Assembly: GCF_005239225.2 (NCBI RefSeq)
Contig: NC_133284.1
Span: forward strand, 48,206,697 to 48,270,696
Reading direction: 5' to 3'
DNA: 64,000 nucleotides
Origin: Populus alba
Taxonomy: Eukaryota > Streptophyta > Magnoliopsida > Malpighiales > Salicaceae
A model generated the notes under the pieces. It saw nothing but the letters and a program-made list of their open reading frames with translations. It was not told the origin of the DNA and ran no database searches. Each line of letters opens with the position of its first letter. The stretch's first letter is position 1. The position numbers and the translations under genes were made by a program. Shown piece by piece: positions 33,501-45,229 of the stretch.

Positions 33501-33968
33501 CTACAATAGGAAATTTGACAGTTACCTGAGACTCTTGTATGCATCACCGATTCTTGAAATATCAGTGAGAGGTACGTGGAAGGCTTCTGACCATGCGAGC
33601 TGCCTCAAACAAGTGGCTCTAGGGTTTCCCCATCTGTAACTATTTGCAGACAAATTCAGAATGTTGTCTTCAGCCTTTTCTCTGAACGGATGTTGGAAAG
33701 CCTTCCTTTGCTCGTATTGAAGGCTCTTCAACATCTCCTGTGGAATCCCATGATTGACAACTTGAAGGAATCCCCATTCACTCGCAGCCTGCTTTATCTC
33801 TTTTACACATTGCTCTCTCTCCGAGTGTTCAAGTGTCAAACGCTGAAGATCTATGAGAGGCAGCTCACACTCATCACTAGCATTCATTAGGCTATCATCC
33901 TTGTCTTTTGATACTGTGGTATAATCGTTGAAGAGGGATTTGTATTTCTCTAGAAATGGAGGATCCAT
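30506..33968 (-). CDS. GA2ox8-like: Gibberellin 2-beta-dioxygenase, C20-GA2ox class (GA2ox8-like)
   Basis: Three exons on the minus strand: 33968-33526, 31387-31066 and 30736-30506, all with GT...AG introns, giving 331 aa. This is the normal length for the class. An N-terminal DIOX_N-like region (about 35-140) contains SYRWGNP, and WSEAFHVPL follows, both typical of C20-GA2ox enzymes. The 2-oxoglutarate/Fe(II) domain has iron ligands His211, Asp213 and His267, and the co-substrate pair Arg277 and Ser279 (RFS). Enzymes of this class hydroxylate C-2 of C20 gibberellin precursors in the cytosol and so lower active gibberellin. Intron 1 is 2138 bp and intron 2 is 329 bp. A TATA box lies about 90 bp upstream. 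No frame break was found. The C20 class is inferred from these motifs; substrate use is untested. Confidence 0.94.
31388..33525 (-). other. Intron 1 of the GA2ox gene
   Basis: The 2138-bp intron splits a Ser codon (AG/T, residue 148) and has donor GTAAC and acceptor TTTCCAG. It is AT-rich with T-runs near 32200. No embedded gene was found; open frames at 32987-33272 lack any domain. Confidence 0.85.
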
Positions 33969-34058
33969 TTTTATGAAGGGAGAGATGGGGCGGATGAGGC
34001 AAAGGAAAGAATGTGATCCTTGTCAAAATTGAAGATATAAGATGTGTAATCCATCAGT

Positions 34059-34066
34059 ATATATAG
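34059..34066 (-). promoter_or_regulatory. TATA box of the GA2ox gene
   Basis: On the minus strand the sequence reads CTCTATATATACTG, 91-98 bp upstream of the ATG. The spacing suits a 60-bp leader. Inferred from position and sequence. Confidence 0.6.
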
Positions 34067-36048
34067 AGCAAGAAATCTTGGGAGTGCAGTATAGTACAAA
34101 CTTGGTAATGGCATGCAACCGCTTATGGCAACCTGCGGTGTTTACACACATTGGCTGTACCCTGTTGTGTAACCAGACCTATTCATAGTCTAGAATCGAT
34201 GCCCTTTGATATTTAGACCGATCAATTAAGATGTTTTAGGAAATAATACATCTGTTTTTTGGGAAGAAATATAAATCATTTCGAAAAGAAAGGAAAGTAC
34301 TGTTTCGGATATGGAAGGTGAATTGTAGAAAATTCTTTTCATCCAACAATATATATATTTGTGAATATATACCACAATCCAATCTGGATTCAAGTCTCGG
34401 TATTTATTTTGAATTCAACCATGTAAATTAGATAAAAGAAAAAAATTTAAGTGTTTATATCTTTGTGTTTTTCTCATGTGTTAATTAAAAAAATTATTTC
34501 CATTTATTTTGAATTTTATAGTTTAATTTTAATAAATATAACAAAAAATATTATGAGAGAATCTGTTCAATCATATCTCTTTGAATGTTCTTCACCTCTC
34601 TTTCCTTATTACTTATTGATGAGAATTATACATATGGATCATGGATCATATTCACTTTTCTATACCCCTAGATACCTATATATGTACAAGAGAGTATGAT
34701 CATTTATCTGTGTCTATTTATAAGGGAAGAAAATCCATCTAAAAGAAGAAATTAATACAATTTATTTTGTCATTCAATTCTAAAAATTTATTCCACTCTT
34801 ATCTCAAAATTATAAGAGACCTCATCAAAATCGATTATTATTGAATTTATATTAAATATTTTAATTTAAATTAAAAATCTATTGTTAACTTGATTAATTG
34901 ATTTACTGAGTTGATATCAAAGAAAGAATACTCAAGGTATTTAATTAAAATAATTAAAAAAAAACTTAGTCAAAATTAATTGGTTGAATCACTAAAACCT
35001 TTTTTGTTTATGAAATGCATCCCATGAAATACCTTTTAAACAAATATACTTTAAATCAAGTATTGACATGTTCAAAAAACAAACAAACAAAAAAAAAGAA
35101 ATATATCTTATAGAGTTTCAACTTGTACCCCTCCATCTACCTAAAACTATGCACGTAGTACACTATCATACAAGAAGTTTTTCCATTTGCGTTAACCCTT
35201 TTTTTAACATATAAATACATGCCTTAGAGAAAGATTTTTAGAGAACGAAGGTTTTTTTTTTTTTACCTCTCATTATCAAACGCACAACCTTCTCTTTCTA
35301 TTTTCATATACACTTTGTCTTTTGTTTAGAGAATATTTATAAGTTGTCTTCTTTTCTTCTTTTCTTTTTTATGAACAAAGATATTTTCAAAACAACTTAT
35401 ATATCAATTGAGACTAATTCTCATATTTGAAAAATATTCTTAAGGATGCACCATCGATCATTAGATTATTTAGTTTTCAGTCATCATATGGCCTGGTTAG
35501 CATAGTTTGTTTTTGTCATAATAAGTTTGCTGTAATTTAAATTTTACTGCAATTTAAATTTTGTTTTTAAGTTGATTTTTTATAATATTTAGCTTTTTTA
35601 ATTTTCATACCCGATATCATGATGACTTTTAAATTTTAAAGATAAAAAACAGAAATTTAACATCTTGATATATTTTAAAAAATAAAATTTTGGAAGTATT
35701 TTCTCGAAGTTTGAACTAAAAAAAAGTTAAAGGAGAGACCAAATTTACTTAACATATCAAGTGATGCACACTATTAACTAGTTGTAGGGCCTCACTTGTG
35801 CAAGTCGTTTACTTATTTAGTTTTTATTATGATTTTTATTTTATAACATGGTAAATACTTAAATATAATTAGATTATTTCATTGTACTTTCACATTAAGT
35901 ACTAGCCATCTAGTTGTTGCTGGAAAAACTTTTTGAGAATTTTAGCAATGAAATACTATCTTTTTTCCCCTATGTGTATCTCCCTTGATTTAATTTGCTA
36001 TAGCTCTTCATTTCGTGACTGTTGTTATAATTTGTTATGGATTTCTTT

Positions 36049-36106
36049 TCTTCTTCTTCTTCTTCTTCTTCTTCTTCTTCTTCTTCTTCTTCTTCTTCTT
36101 CTTCTT
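36049..36106. repeat. (CTT)n microsatellite, about 58 bp
   Basis: Near-perfect TTC trinucleotides. Long Leu or Glu open frames across it are artefacts of the repeat. Confidence 0.97.
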
Positions 36107-36297
36107 TTTTTTGGCAGTAATGTGGAAGACTATTTTCAATATATATTATTTTATACAATGTCATAGAAATGAACAGATAGTTAAAATAATGTGAGAGATT
36201 TTGTGTACTAATAGTTATTTGTTGGCACCCACAATTGTGTGCCTTTTAGATTTTTTTATGATTGTGATTAAATTTATAAAATGTAGAATGTTTCATT

Positions 36298-36300
<3 letters not shown>

Positions 36301-36349
<49 letters not shown>
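36301..36349. repeat. (TA)n microsatellite, about 49 bp
   Basis: Uninterrupted TA dinucleotides. Confidence 0.98.
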
Positions 36350-36353
<4 letters not shown>

Positions 36354-37039
36354 TTAAGTTTATCACATTATTTTCAAATCTTGTCATAATCCATTTTTTC
36401 CCTTGCTGATATTTTTTTTAATTATCAATTTTCTTTCTTGCACTACCAGGATTTTTAGATTTACCGATGAAATTTTTTGTCGATATTTATATTCACAGTC
36501 CATCGACAAGAAACTTGCTGACGTGATCACCGATAAAAATAATTCATCGGAAAAACTCTTGTCGGTGATTTGTGGTCTGTTGGGGAGTTTGTTAGTAATA
36601 ATTTAACAAATGGATATACTGATGGACAAAGTGTGCCAAAGAAAACTTTACCCCCTTCATTCTATTAGTACTTCCATCACTGAATATAACATATCACCAA
36701 CAAGAAAATAATGTCATTCCATCAGTGATTTTTTTTTTTTATCCTTCGATATGTCTAATAGTGAATTTGAAATGTAATTGTCAAATATATCATATGTTAT
36801 TCTGTCGGTGAGTAAACAGTAACAGTGACATTTGCAATAATTTTTTTTAACTCTCTAAAATATATCAACGAAACTATCTTCATCGGTAACACCATCAATA
36901 ATAATTTAAAAATCTATTAAACATATACAGAAAATAATATAAAAAATAAATTAATAGAAAATTCAAATATTTGTTAGAAATTTAAACATTTATAAGTTTA
37001 AATACAATTAATCAAGAATAGGGAGGGTCTTCGCCTGGA

Positions 37040-38655
37040 CCATGGAGAAAATATGAGGGAGCACAACACCACTCATTTGTGATCTCATCTCTGATACCAA
37101 TCAATGGAGTTTGGTCGTCTCAACACTAAGTCATTCATAATCAGCAACAAGATGAGTCATCCGATTTTTAACTCGTTGGTCTAAAATCGCCTCAAACTCT
37201 GGAGTTTCAGTACTTGGAATTGATTGTAAGCATCCAATTTTCGAAGCACTATGGGTCATTTGCAAGTTTTCGATCGTAGTGTTAGAGAGTTTGTATATCC
37301 GATTTCTATCAGGCCCATCGAACAATCCTGCCTTCAATCACAAATCCGGATTGATATCTAGATGGGTTAAAGGATCATCCTTGTATCTCTCATTCAACCG
37401 GCTATTATATGTATCTTGAAAAGAAAAAAAAAATAATAGCTTAAGAAAAAAATTATTGAAAACCAACATACCACAAAGTGTTGAGTTAGACTATCAATGA
37501 ACTACTACACCTCTTTTTGGTGGTTATCAATCCACACATGCATTTCTAAAAAAAAATCCATTAGACTTGGTTTGCATTCAAGAACTATATCCTGCGAGAA
37601 AATTGTTGTTATTTAATATATTTATAAAAAACAACAAATAAAAAAAAAGCAATTAAAAGAGAATCTTATCATCCATTTTGTATGTGAAACAAATGGAATG
37701 GAGTCATCGATGTGCGTAGTAACAAAACTGAGAACATGCTAGTTTTGCTTCTCCGCATCAGAGTACTATGATCCTCGCACGAAACAATAAGACGTTATGT
37801 GCTGAATATATTCCACCAATATAGCCTCTTAGACATACGGAGGTCTAAAATCCTTCTAAGCCACCACCTCCTTCCAGCCTGGAACCTCTCTTTCTTTCAT
37901 ATATATTTTTGGTTTTCTTTTCCACCTCGTATAAAAATTCACACAACCTATATGGTATAAATGAATTATTTGTTAGTAAATGAATAATAAAATTGAATAA
38001 AAGGATTAAATTTTTTTTATCTTGATTTCAATATTATCTAGTGGCAGCATGATTCTCTCAAACCCTCATTGCAATAGCGTTGTCATCTCTGTCTCATTTA
38101 AATTTTTCCTTTTAGTTAAGATTTGTACAAGAAAATTTTCATTAATAAGTTAATAAACTAAATAAATTAAAATGATAAAAAATATTTAAGTTAATACTAA
38201 CCTTAAACTTTTTGAACCATGTATCAATCATAGGTTTCCATTCAAGATATTTAGAAACATAACTCCATTGAAATAATGAAATTTTCGTCGAGGATTTCAT
38301 CATCGATGTTATGGTTCTTGCAGCCTCAATGTTTATAAACCTAAAATTATATTTGTTAATTGAAATTAATTTTTCAAAAATTATTAACATGTCGATGTGA
38401 ATGAAAAACAAACTTGCATTGAAAGATCTTTCTTCCACGGAGATTAGTACTTCAGGGTAAATGGATCCTATTGTAAAGTGATGCCTCTTGACATGGCGGT
38501 ATTGCACTAGACAAGTTGGCGTCATGAGTGAATACTTGTGTCTTATGTGCCTGCTCTTGTTTGGCACCTAACGACTCAAAATCGGTAGAATTGCTGCTAA
38601 AAGAACTAGAAACAATCATGTTTGTACGACTTGCTATTGACTTTTTCCTAAGCAC
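37040..38655 (-). pseudogene. Second CACTA gene relic, Ptta/En/Spm type (copy 3)
   Basis: The start region at 38655-38590 (MLRKKSIASR, then a serine-rich run) matches the N-terminus of this gene in copies 1 and 2. The segment at 38340-38200, with FINIEAARTITSMMKSSTKI and a splice-like end, matches exon 2 of copy 2. The segment at 37337-37140, with the pattern GPDRNRIYKLSNT, matches its last exon. Stops and frame changes separate them. No function remains. Confidence 0.75.
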
Positions 38656-38828
38656 CTACACAATTTAATGGATTAAGGTATTGTAAACCATTCATATTTT
38701 TTTAAAAAAAAATCAATAGCACCTCCAAATTGGCTTGAATGAATTGAAACAGTTTCTACATAACCTAAGATGCATGCTCCTTGATTCCACTGAAAACTGA
38801 GGATTTACCATAATAAAATGTTTTTCCT

Positions 38829-39221
38829 TTAAAGTAAAATGTTTTTCGTCCATTCAACAATTCTGTAATAACTAGCCTCACTTAACTCATTATCTGACTT
38901 AGTGGTGAATACATGTGAAATAACTGATAATTTACTGTGATTTGTGCACCTATCCCATAATAATTCGTCGGAATCTTTCAAAAGATTAAAAAAAAAAAAA
39001 CATGGTTGTGTCTGTATTAGGTTCTTCATTTACTACTGGATGTTGATCGGCATAACCCCGATTTATTCTCAACGCATCGATAATCATATTCCTATTGTCA
39101 TTACAACTTCATGCACATTACTAGAACTAAAAGTTAACTCAACCATCATTTCTGTCATAGTCTCATGAGGGACATGTCGTTCTTTGTAAGCAAACCAACA
39201 CAAATATCTCTTTATGAACCT

Positions 39222-39256
<35 letters not shown>

Positions 39257-39734
39257 GATGCATCGTTACAACATCTAAATCAAGAAATTTTTTTTATTTT
39301 TATACCTCTTACATAGACATCTAATACTGTCTCCACTAATATTTCTCAGATTAAATAATGCGTAACTAATAAAACTCTGAATCCCATTATAATAATCCAT
39401 CTTATACAACCCTTCAGGTGAATCTCGACACATTCACAAATGATCATCCATTACTTATGTCAAACCTATATAGAATATTCATGACAACGTGTATTAATTA
39501 ATTAGTCTAAATCAAGAAAATTTTATTTTTACACTTCTTACATAGACATCTAATACTATCTCCGCTAATATTTCTCGGATTAAATAATGCATAACTAATA
39601 AAAATCTGAATCTCATTATAATAATCCATCTCATACAACCCTTCAGGTGAATCTCGATACATCCATAAATAATCATCCATTGCTTATGTCAAACCTATAT
39701 AGAATATTGATGACAACGTGTATTAATTAATTAC
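38829..39734 (-). pseudogene. TNP2 N-terminal relic with duplicated exon (copy 3)
   Basis: The frame at 39029-38829 contains NLLKDSDELLWDRCTNHSKL, which matches residues of the copy 2 transposase around 21580-21640. Upstream, 39274-39734 holds two copies of the transposase-associated N-terminal exon, with MDYYNGIQSFISYALFN and RNISGDSIRC. The copy ends abruptly near 38800 where the rest of the gene has been deleted. Confidence 0.75.
39274..39734 (-). repeat. Tandem duplication of 232 bp in CACTA copy 3
   Basis: Unit 39274-39505 is repeated at 39506-39734 with about 90% identity by eye. Both units carry the same exon on the minus strand (transposase-associated domain, MDYYNGIQSF). Both end in attaattaatta. 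Confidence 0.9.
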
Positions 39735-41054
39735 GTAAACTAACAAAATAATAGAACATCGATTTAACTCAAACTTATTCAACCTATTTTAATTGTGTAA
39801 CTAATTCATTATTAATTATCTGTATAAATTCAAATTTCTATATATTTATTGAAAATTTCAACTCAACAATAAAATTGAAAAAATATAAAATAGACGCATT
39901 AAATAAGTCATTATTTATTTAATCACAAAACACCTAAGTCACAAATTCAAATTGAATTTCATCAATTTACAAACAAATACAATTCTACAAAATATCAAAC
40001 AAACCCCAACATGTACAAATCATATATTCATATAACAAATTTCTATGGGAAAAAGCTATAAAGCAAATAAACACCTAAATTAACAAAATACATATACTAC
40101 AAAAACATGCAAGAAAAAAATAACATTTTAAAATTGAGTTAAAAAAAAAAAAAAACTAGGTGGTTATGTTTACTTGAAGTGAGAAATCATCAACAAAATT
40201 TGAATCAGAACACGAATATTGACAAACTTAGTGTTAGGGGTGGCTGGATTTGTGATGGGAGATTGATTTGTGATAAAATTGAATGAGGGTGTGCTATTTG
40301 TTTCAAAGAAAATAAAGGAAGAAGAATAAATGGGAGAGGGAAAAAGAAGAGCCATTCATCAAATCATAAATTAAATATTAAATATGGATTTAATTAACAT
40401 ATTTAATTGACACATGTAAATCTGTGAGTAAGTTTGTTTGTAAAAATAATACGTCATGATACTTCTTGAATTTTTATTTTATTTTAATAATTGGTTAAAT
40501 TACATAAAAGACCCATCTCACTTTGTATTTTTTTGTTTTATGTGAGACTTATTAATATTGAAGTTCGCTACATACAAGCCTATTTTAACATGTCATCATT
40601 AACAGTATCTCTTTTTTTTAAATGCAATAATTTTACTATTGCATATTAATTGATTGATTTGTCTTTGTGTGAAATGCAAGAATTTTGTTGTTGAAAATTG
40701 ATTGATAAATAAGAATAGGTTCAAATTAGCTCTAGACACCTAGCCTACTGGGGAGGTATTCATGTATCTAAAGTTTTGTTCTCATCGAATCCATTATTAC
40801 AAATTTTAAAGAAAACAATGACCACATATATATACAGAAACAGAGAGATAAACACCTCGATAAACTATAAACAATTTCACACATGCTTTTGTACAGTATT
40901 AAACATTACTTCTATAATAATAATTTATCTTTGTCTTTATAAATCGTATATCAATATTGTTACCATTTTTTAGCATTTGGTAAGATTAATTAACCGGGTA
41001 AAGAAGGAAAATGGCATCATTTAAAGAAAGAAAAAGGTAAATAAAATCTAATGA

Positions 41055-41245
41055 ATTTAATTATTTATTTATTTATTAATATGGATATCCGGGCTAATTT
41101 GAGTGTACCTCGACTAATCTCACGGGCTTTAAAGTTAACAATCATGTAACTCTCCAGTAACCCTGAGATTTGTGAGATTCGAACTGGTTATTTATAGGAA
41201 GCAAATATAGAACTTGATCAGTTGAACTACACCCCTCAGAATTGT
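41055..41245 (-). mobile_element. tRNA-derived SINE-like insertion
   Basis: On the minus strand it begins GAGGGGTGTAGTTCAACTGATC, which has a box A-like start, and about 45 bp later has AGTTCGAATCTC, a near-perfect RNA polymerase III box B. It ends in a run of TAAATAAATAAATAA. The order (tRNA-like head, unrelated body, A/T-rich tail) fits a SINE. I believe similar repeats are common in Salicaceae, but this could not be searched. Confidence 0.6.
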
Positions 41246-41915
41246 AATGAATCTAATTTTAGTTACTCTAATAATAATTTTATTTATAATACAGATGATA
41301 TTCATATGTAAATAAATACACATCATTAATTTGATTGTTCTTTTCTATCTGCTTCATTATATTTCTTTTTATTTTATTTATAAGATAATTTTTTTAAAAA
41401 AAAAAAAACAATCATTTAACTTTTAACTTTTCCGGTGTCATTTTCTAAATAATTATTTTTTGATTAATACACTTAATTATTATATATATTGACACACATG
41501 CACACACTATGTGTTTTCCTAATGAATTTTCTCGAGCTAATGAACTTATAAGTTAACAAGAGTGTTTCGGTCAACCAGTGTCAATCCTTTGGTACAAGCT
41601 AGATGGATCTTAATTTCTAGAGTTTGGTTATCTTTACACTTAATATGGCTAGTGTCTTGCCATTGCCTTCGTATATGTATTATTAAATTAAATATTTAAT
41701 GTTAAAAATATAAAAATCATGTATATTTCTTATAATAATTTTTAAAATAATCTTTGAAAAGATTTATATAATTTTAAAACAATATCCCTCATATCATGTT
41801 GTTATAAGAAGTTTTTAATGTCATTTTCTTTATAAAAAAAAAAAAAAGGAAAAAGAAAAGGAGATCTTCAACTTTTCTTGCAACTCACTTAAATGACGAT
41901 TGTTTCAATTGAAAA

Positions 41916-41923
<8 letters not shown>

Positions 41924-41962
<39 letters not shown>
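41924..41962. repeat. (AT)n microsatellite
   Basis: About 39 bp of uninterrupted AT after a poly(A) run. Confidence 0.95.
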
Positions 41963-41965
<3 letters not shown>

Positions 41966-42779
41966 TGTCCTTTTTATTTAAAAGTGAAGTTAGTTTGATT
42001 TTATCATCATATAATAAAATATAAAAGTTAAAATATGGTAAATCATAACCTAAAATCATTTTTAATATTTTTATTTTGATTTCTCTTATATTATGTAATG
42101 TTTATAATTAAAAACTCTCAAAGAATCGAAAGAAAATAAAACTTGATAAAACATCAGAACTCATATAGTAATATTTATATTTTATCATTACAAAATTAAA
42201 ATGCCTTCTTCTATCAAAATTACTATTATATATAACACAACTTATAAAACACTTTTTTTTTCTAGAGGTATTTCTTTAAATAAAATCTATATAATAGGAA
42301 GACACACAAGACGTATGATGCAAATAAATTTTTTTATTTAAAATCGAATAACTTTTAACACGATAATGTTAGCATTATAGTCTTTACATAACCTTTTATT
42401 TACAAAAAAAAAAATGAATTTCTATTACATGTAAGATGGTTAGAGTATAAGAAGAGAAAGGAAATTGAGGAAGAACAGGAGGTCTGCGATAATCATCATC
42501 ATCAACAACAACAAACCTCTGTCATCGCTACAAGTATGCATTGAAAGTCTATTCATGTCTCCTGGGACTCTGGAAGACTACAGATGGTTCCAGGATAGGT
42601 GTCAAGAAATTAATTGTTGATGTATTTAGGAGGGCATATGTCAAATTATGGCATTGAGTTCATGATGTTCGTTAATTTTAAGTGACGATAGATTTCAATT
42701 TCGTACGATTGTTTTCTGTTGCTCTTTTGGCCGCAGCAACGACTAGAGTAGGTGCTTTATCTTTGTCAAGCCTAATCCT

Positions 42780-43120
42780 CGATTGGTAGGAGGTAGAGAC
42801 GTCGGAGTACCACACACATGTTTGCCCACCTGACATTCAAGTGGGGTTGTCTGCCGCCGGCATGGCTAGCAGGCTAGCAGCTCGTGGCTATGGAGGACAA
42901 AAATATGAACCAACTTCAAGGGTCACCACTGTCTCTAGGCCATCACCTAAACGTGTACCTCCTCCTATCCTAAACAAGCTTTTGATTTGATACCACATCG
43001 GAAAATGATGTCATGAGTTACGTAGAGTAGTCTCCCTCTGATTCTTGCACACCTGGTTTAATTGATCCCATTCAAATCCAATCGTATAGTTCTGGTCATG
43101 GCTGTATGCACGCATTTGGT
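42780..43120 (+). pseudogene. Possible gene relic, unrecognised
   Basis: One plus-strand frame reads SAAGMASRLAARGYGGQKYE and shortly after VSRPSPKRVPPPILNKLL, then a stop, and in nearby frames further plausible peptide. The GC content is above its surroundings. There is no start, no complete frame and no domain I recognise. It could be an exon of a captured or decayed gene. Confidence 0.2.
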
Positions 43121-45229
43121 TTTCATTATGTATTTGAAATTCTAACATACCACAAAACATAAACACTTCCTAAGTTCCAAACTCCTACAGTTTCATGGGT
43201 CATGGTGTCCCTACAGGTATAGTTAAGTACTATCGGCACATATAATTCTCAAACAATTGGTTACGAATCACTTTCTATCTTCGCCTGATGTGCTTCTACA
43301 TTTTCCTTTCAAGTTATTTTTATTAGGAGAGATATTGGATAAGGGGAAGAATAAATTGAGTAAAGTAAAAAAGGATGTGAAGTGATGTTGTGGATATTGA
43401 TTTGTCATCCATTTAGGAAAAAAGATTGAAGAATAAAAAGATGGAAGGATAAGAGTCGATCTAAGTCGTTGAAATTATACAAGAGAAGATTATTTCTTTA
43501 ACAAAAAAAATACAAGTTTTCCCCCCTCATCCATCAATCGTTCCCTCGAATCCTTTTTGACAAATAGTGTTAGTTTTTATAGTTCTACTCCAAATCAGAC
43601 ATGAACTTATTTAGAGGTTAACTAGTATATTGGACTGGTTTTCTGGCAAATAAAAAGGTATAGCCATTGACAATATATATATATATATAAGAAAAAAAAA
43701 TTATTGTGAGTTAAAAACAAATTCGTGAGTAAAAAAAACATTAAAGAGGGCTGAAAAAAAAAACCCCGTTAATGTGATAAAAAAATACTATAAAATTTCA
43801 TGAAAAAACATTAAATAACATCTAATCAAACAACAATAAAAAAAATAATAATCGAATAAAATCTAAAAACAATAATCATAAAAGGTTATATAAAAAAGCA
43901 TTCACTAATACATAAAAAAAGCTAAGATTTCATAAGAAAAGAAATTGGTATTCAATAAAAAAAAATCAAATTATTTTGAATTAAGCCAATCTATTTGAAT
44001 GGAACAAGTGTTAACTAAAAACACAAAAAACAAAAACAACAAAAAAATATGTCAGGCACATGTTTGAGCTTGCATGTCTAGCCTATTAAAAAGAGGTCTA
44101 GCCCACGCACGCGGTCTTTTTGTTTTTATACTTTAAAGAGTGTATAATATGTTATTTATCTTTTAAAAAAAACATTGACAATGCGTTATTTATTGCTCTA
44201 GAATTCAATGATGGAGGGTCGTTGAAAAATTATAGTAGGGATATTTATACTCAAAAATTTATTTTTCAATATATTTTTACTCAAAATATCTAGAGAAAAT
44301 TCTAAAAATCTTAATAAACTTATTAATGGTCTCAAATAACCCTAAAATCTATTCAAAAATCTATAATCAACTCGAATAAAAAAAAAATAAAGGCTTGATA
44401 TATCATATTAAACGATGAGAATGCTAAAAAATACTTTCAGTACAATTCTCATCATCAAATGGAATTCTTTAACACTAGATTGACTACTACAATTAAGATT
44501 TTTTCTCTTTTCAAATGAAATCCAATGATTCTCTCTCCTCTCTTGACTAGAAAATAAAAAATAAAATAAATAAAATTTTAAACCAAAGTTAACTTTTTAA
44601 AATATAGAGGGTAGAAAATTTATCATTTAAAAAGTAATAGGATCATATCAATTTTGAAACTATCAACCATCACTCATTTTCTTTGCTCCCTTTTCACCCT
44701 AGTTTTCTGTATATAAATCTTGTTTTTTTTAATAAAATTACTTAAATTGATCATCAATTTGGTATTATAAAGATGAAATTAAAAAGAAAAAGTTTAGGGG
44801 AAAAAAAAAAGAAAAAAAAGCATAGCGTTGTTGCAATCCACAACTCTCTATACCTGGCATTACAAAGCGTTATACTATACTAAAAGCACCATCCCTTTTA
44901 ATTTTTGTTAAATGGGACGTCTGCTGAGGCTCTATCTGAATTACATAAAAAATCAAGCCATTTATTGGGACCAAGTGAGAGCGATATTGTACTCGTGTGT
45001 GTATATAAAAAACAAAACCATACACGAACAGAAGTAGGTGCACCTTCTAGCGACGTTGCCACCGGGATTAATACAAAAACATGTGGATGAACAGCAACAT
45101 GTTCCCTTTTTAACCTAAGGAGACCACCAATATTAACCTGTCTTCAAGATACCTGTACTTGAAATGTTTTAATCCTGGACTTAATATCCAGCATGGAAAC
45201 ATGTTACATGGTTGTATATACATTTTTCA

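Larger units (their letters stand above)
34100..36440. other. Intergenic region upstream of GA2ox
   Basis: AT-rich with no gene-like frame. It includes the microsatellites at 36049 and 36301. The part nearest 34060 is presumably GA2ox promoter; no further site could be named with confidence. Confidence 0.6.
36441..40480 (-). mobile_element. CACTA transposon copy 3, internally deleted
   Basis: The element's 3' end reads CACTACCAGGATTTTTAG at 36441 on the plus strand, nearly the same as the end of copy 2. Behind it, to about 36900, are decayed subterminal motifs (accgatgaa, catcggta). Genes run on the minus strand: a TNP2 N-terminal part (39734-38829), then directly the second gene (38655-37040). 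Most of TNP2 and the spacer are gone. A pyrimidine-rich leader-like stretch lies at 40320-40360. The outer 5' terminal repeat was not found, so 40480 is an estimate. Confidence 0.7.
40481..44880. other. AT-rich intergenic region
   Basis: No intact gene. It contains the SINE-like element at 41055-41245, a (AT)n tract at 41924-41962, a possible gene relic at 42780-43120, and long A-rich stretches at 43690-44060. Nothing else was recognised. Confidence 0.55.

Noticed and set aside
35933..36389. Poly-Leu, poly-Glu and Ile/Tyr repeat frames
   Set aside because: Translations of the CTT and TA microsatellites.
41055..41245. A tRNA gene
   Set aside because: Box A and B are recognisable, but there is no cloverleaf with acceptor stem; an A/T tail and extra body point to a SINE.
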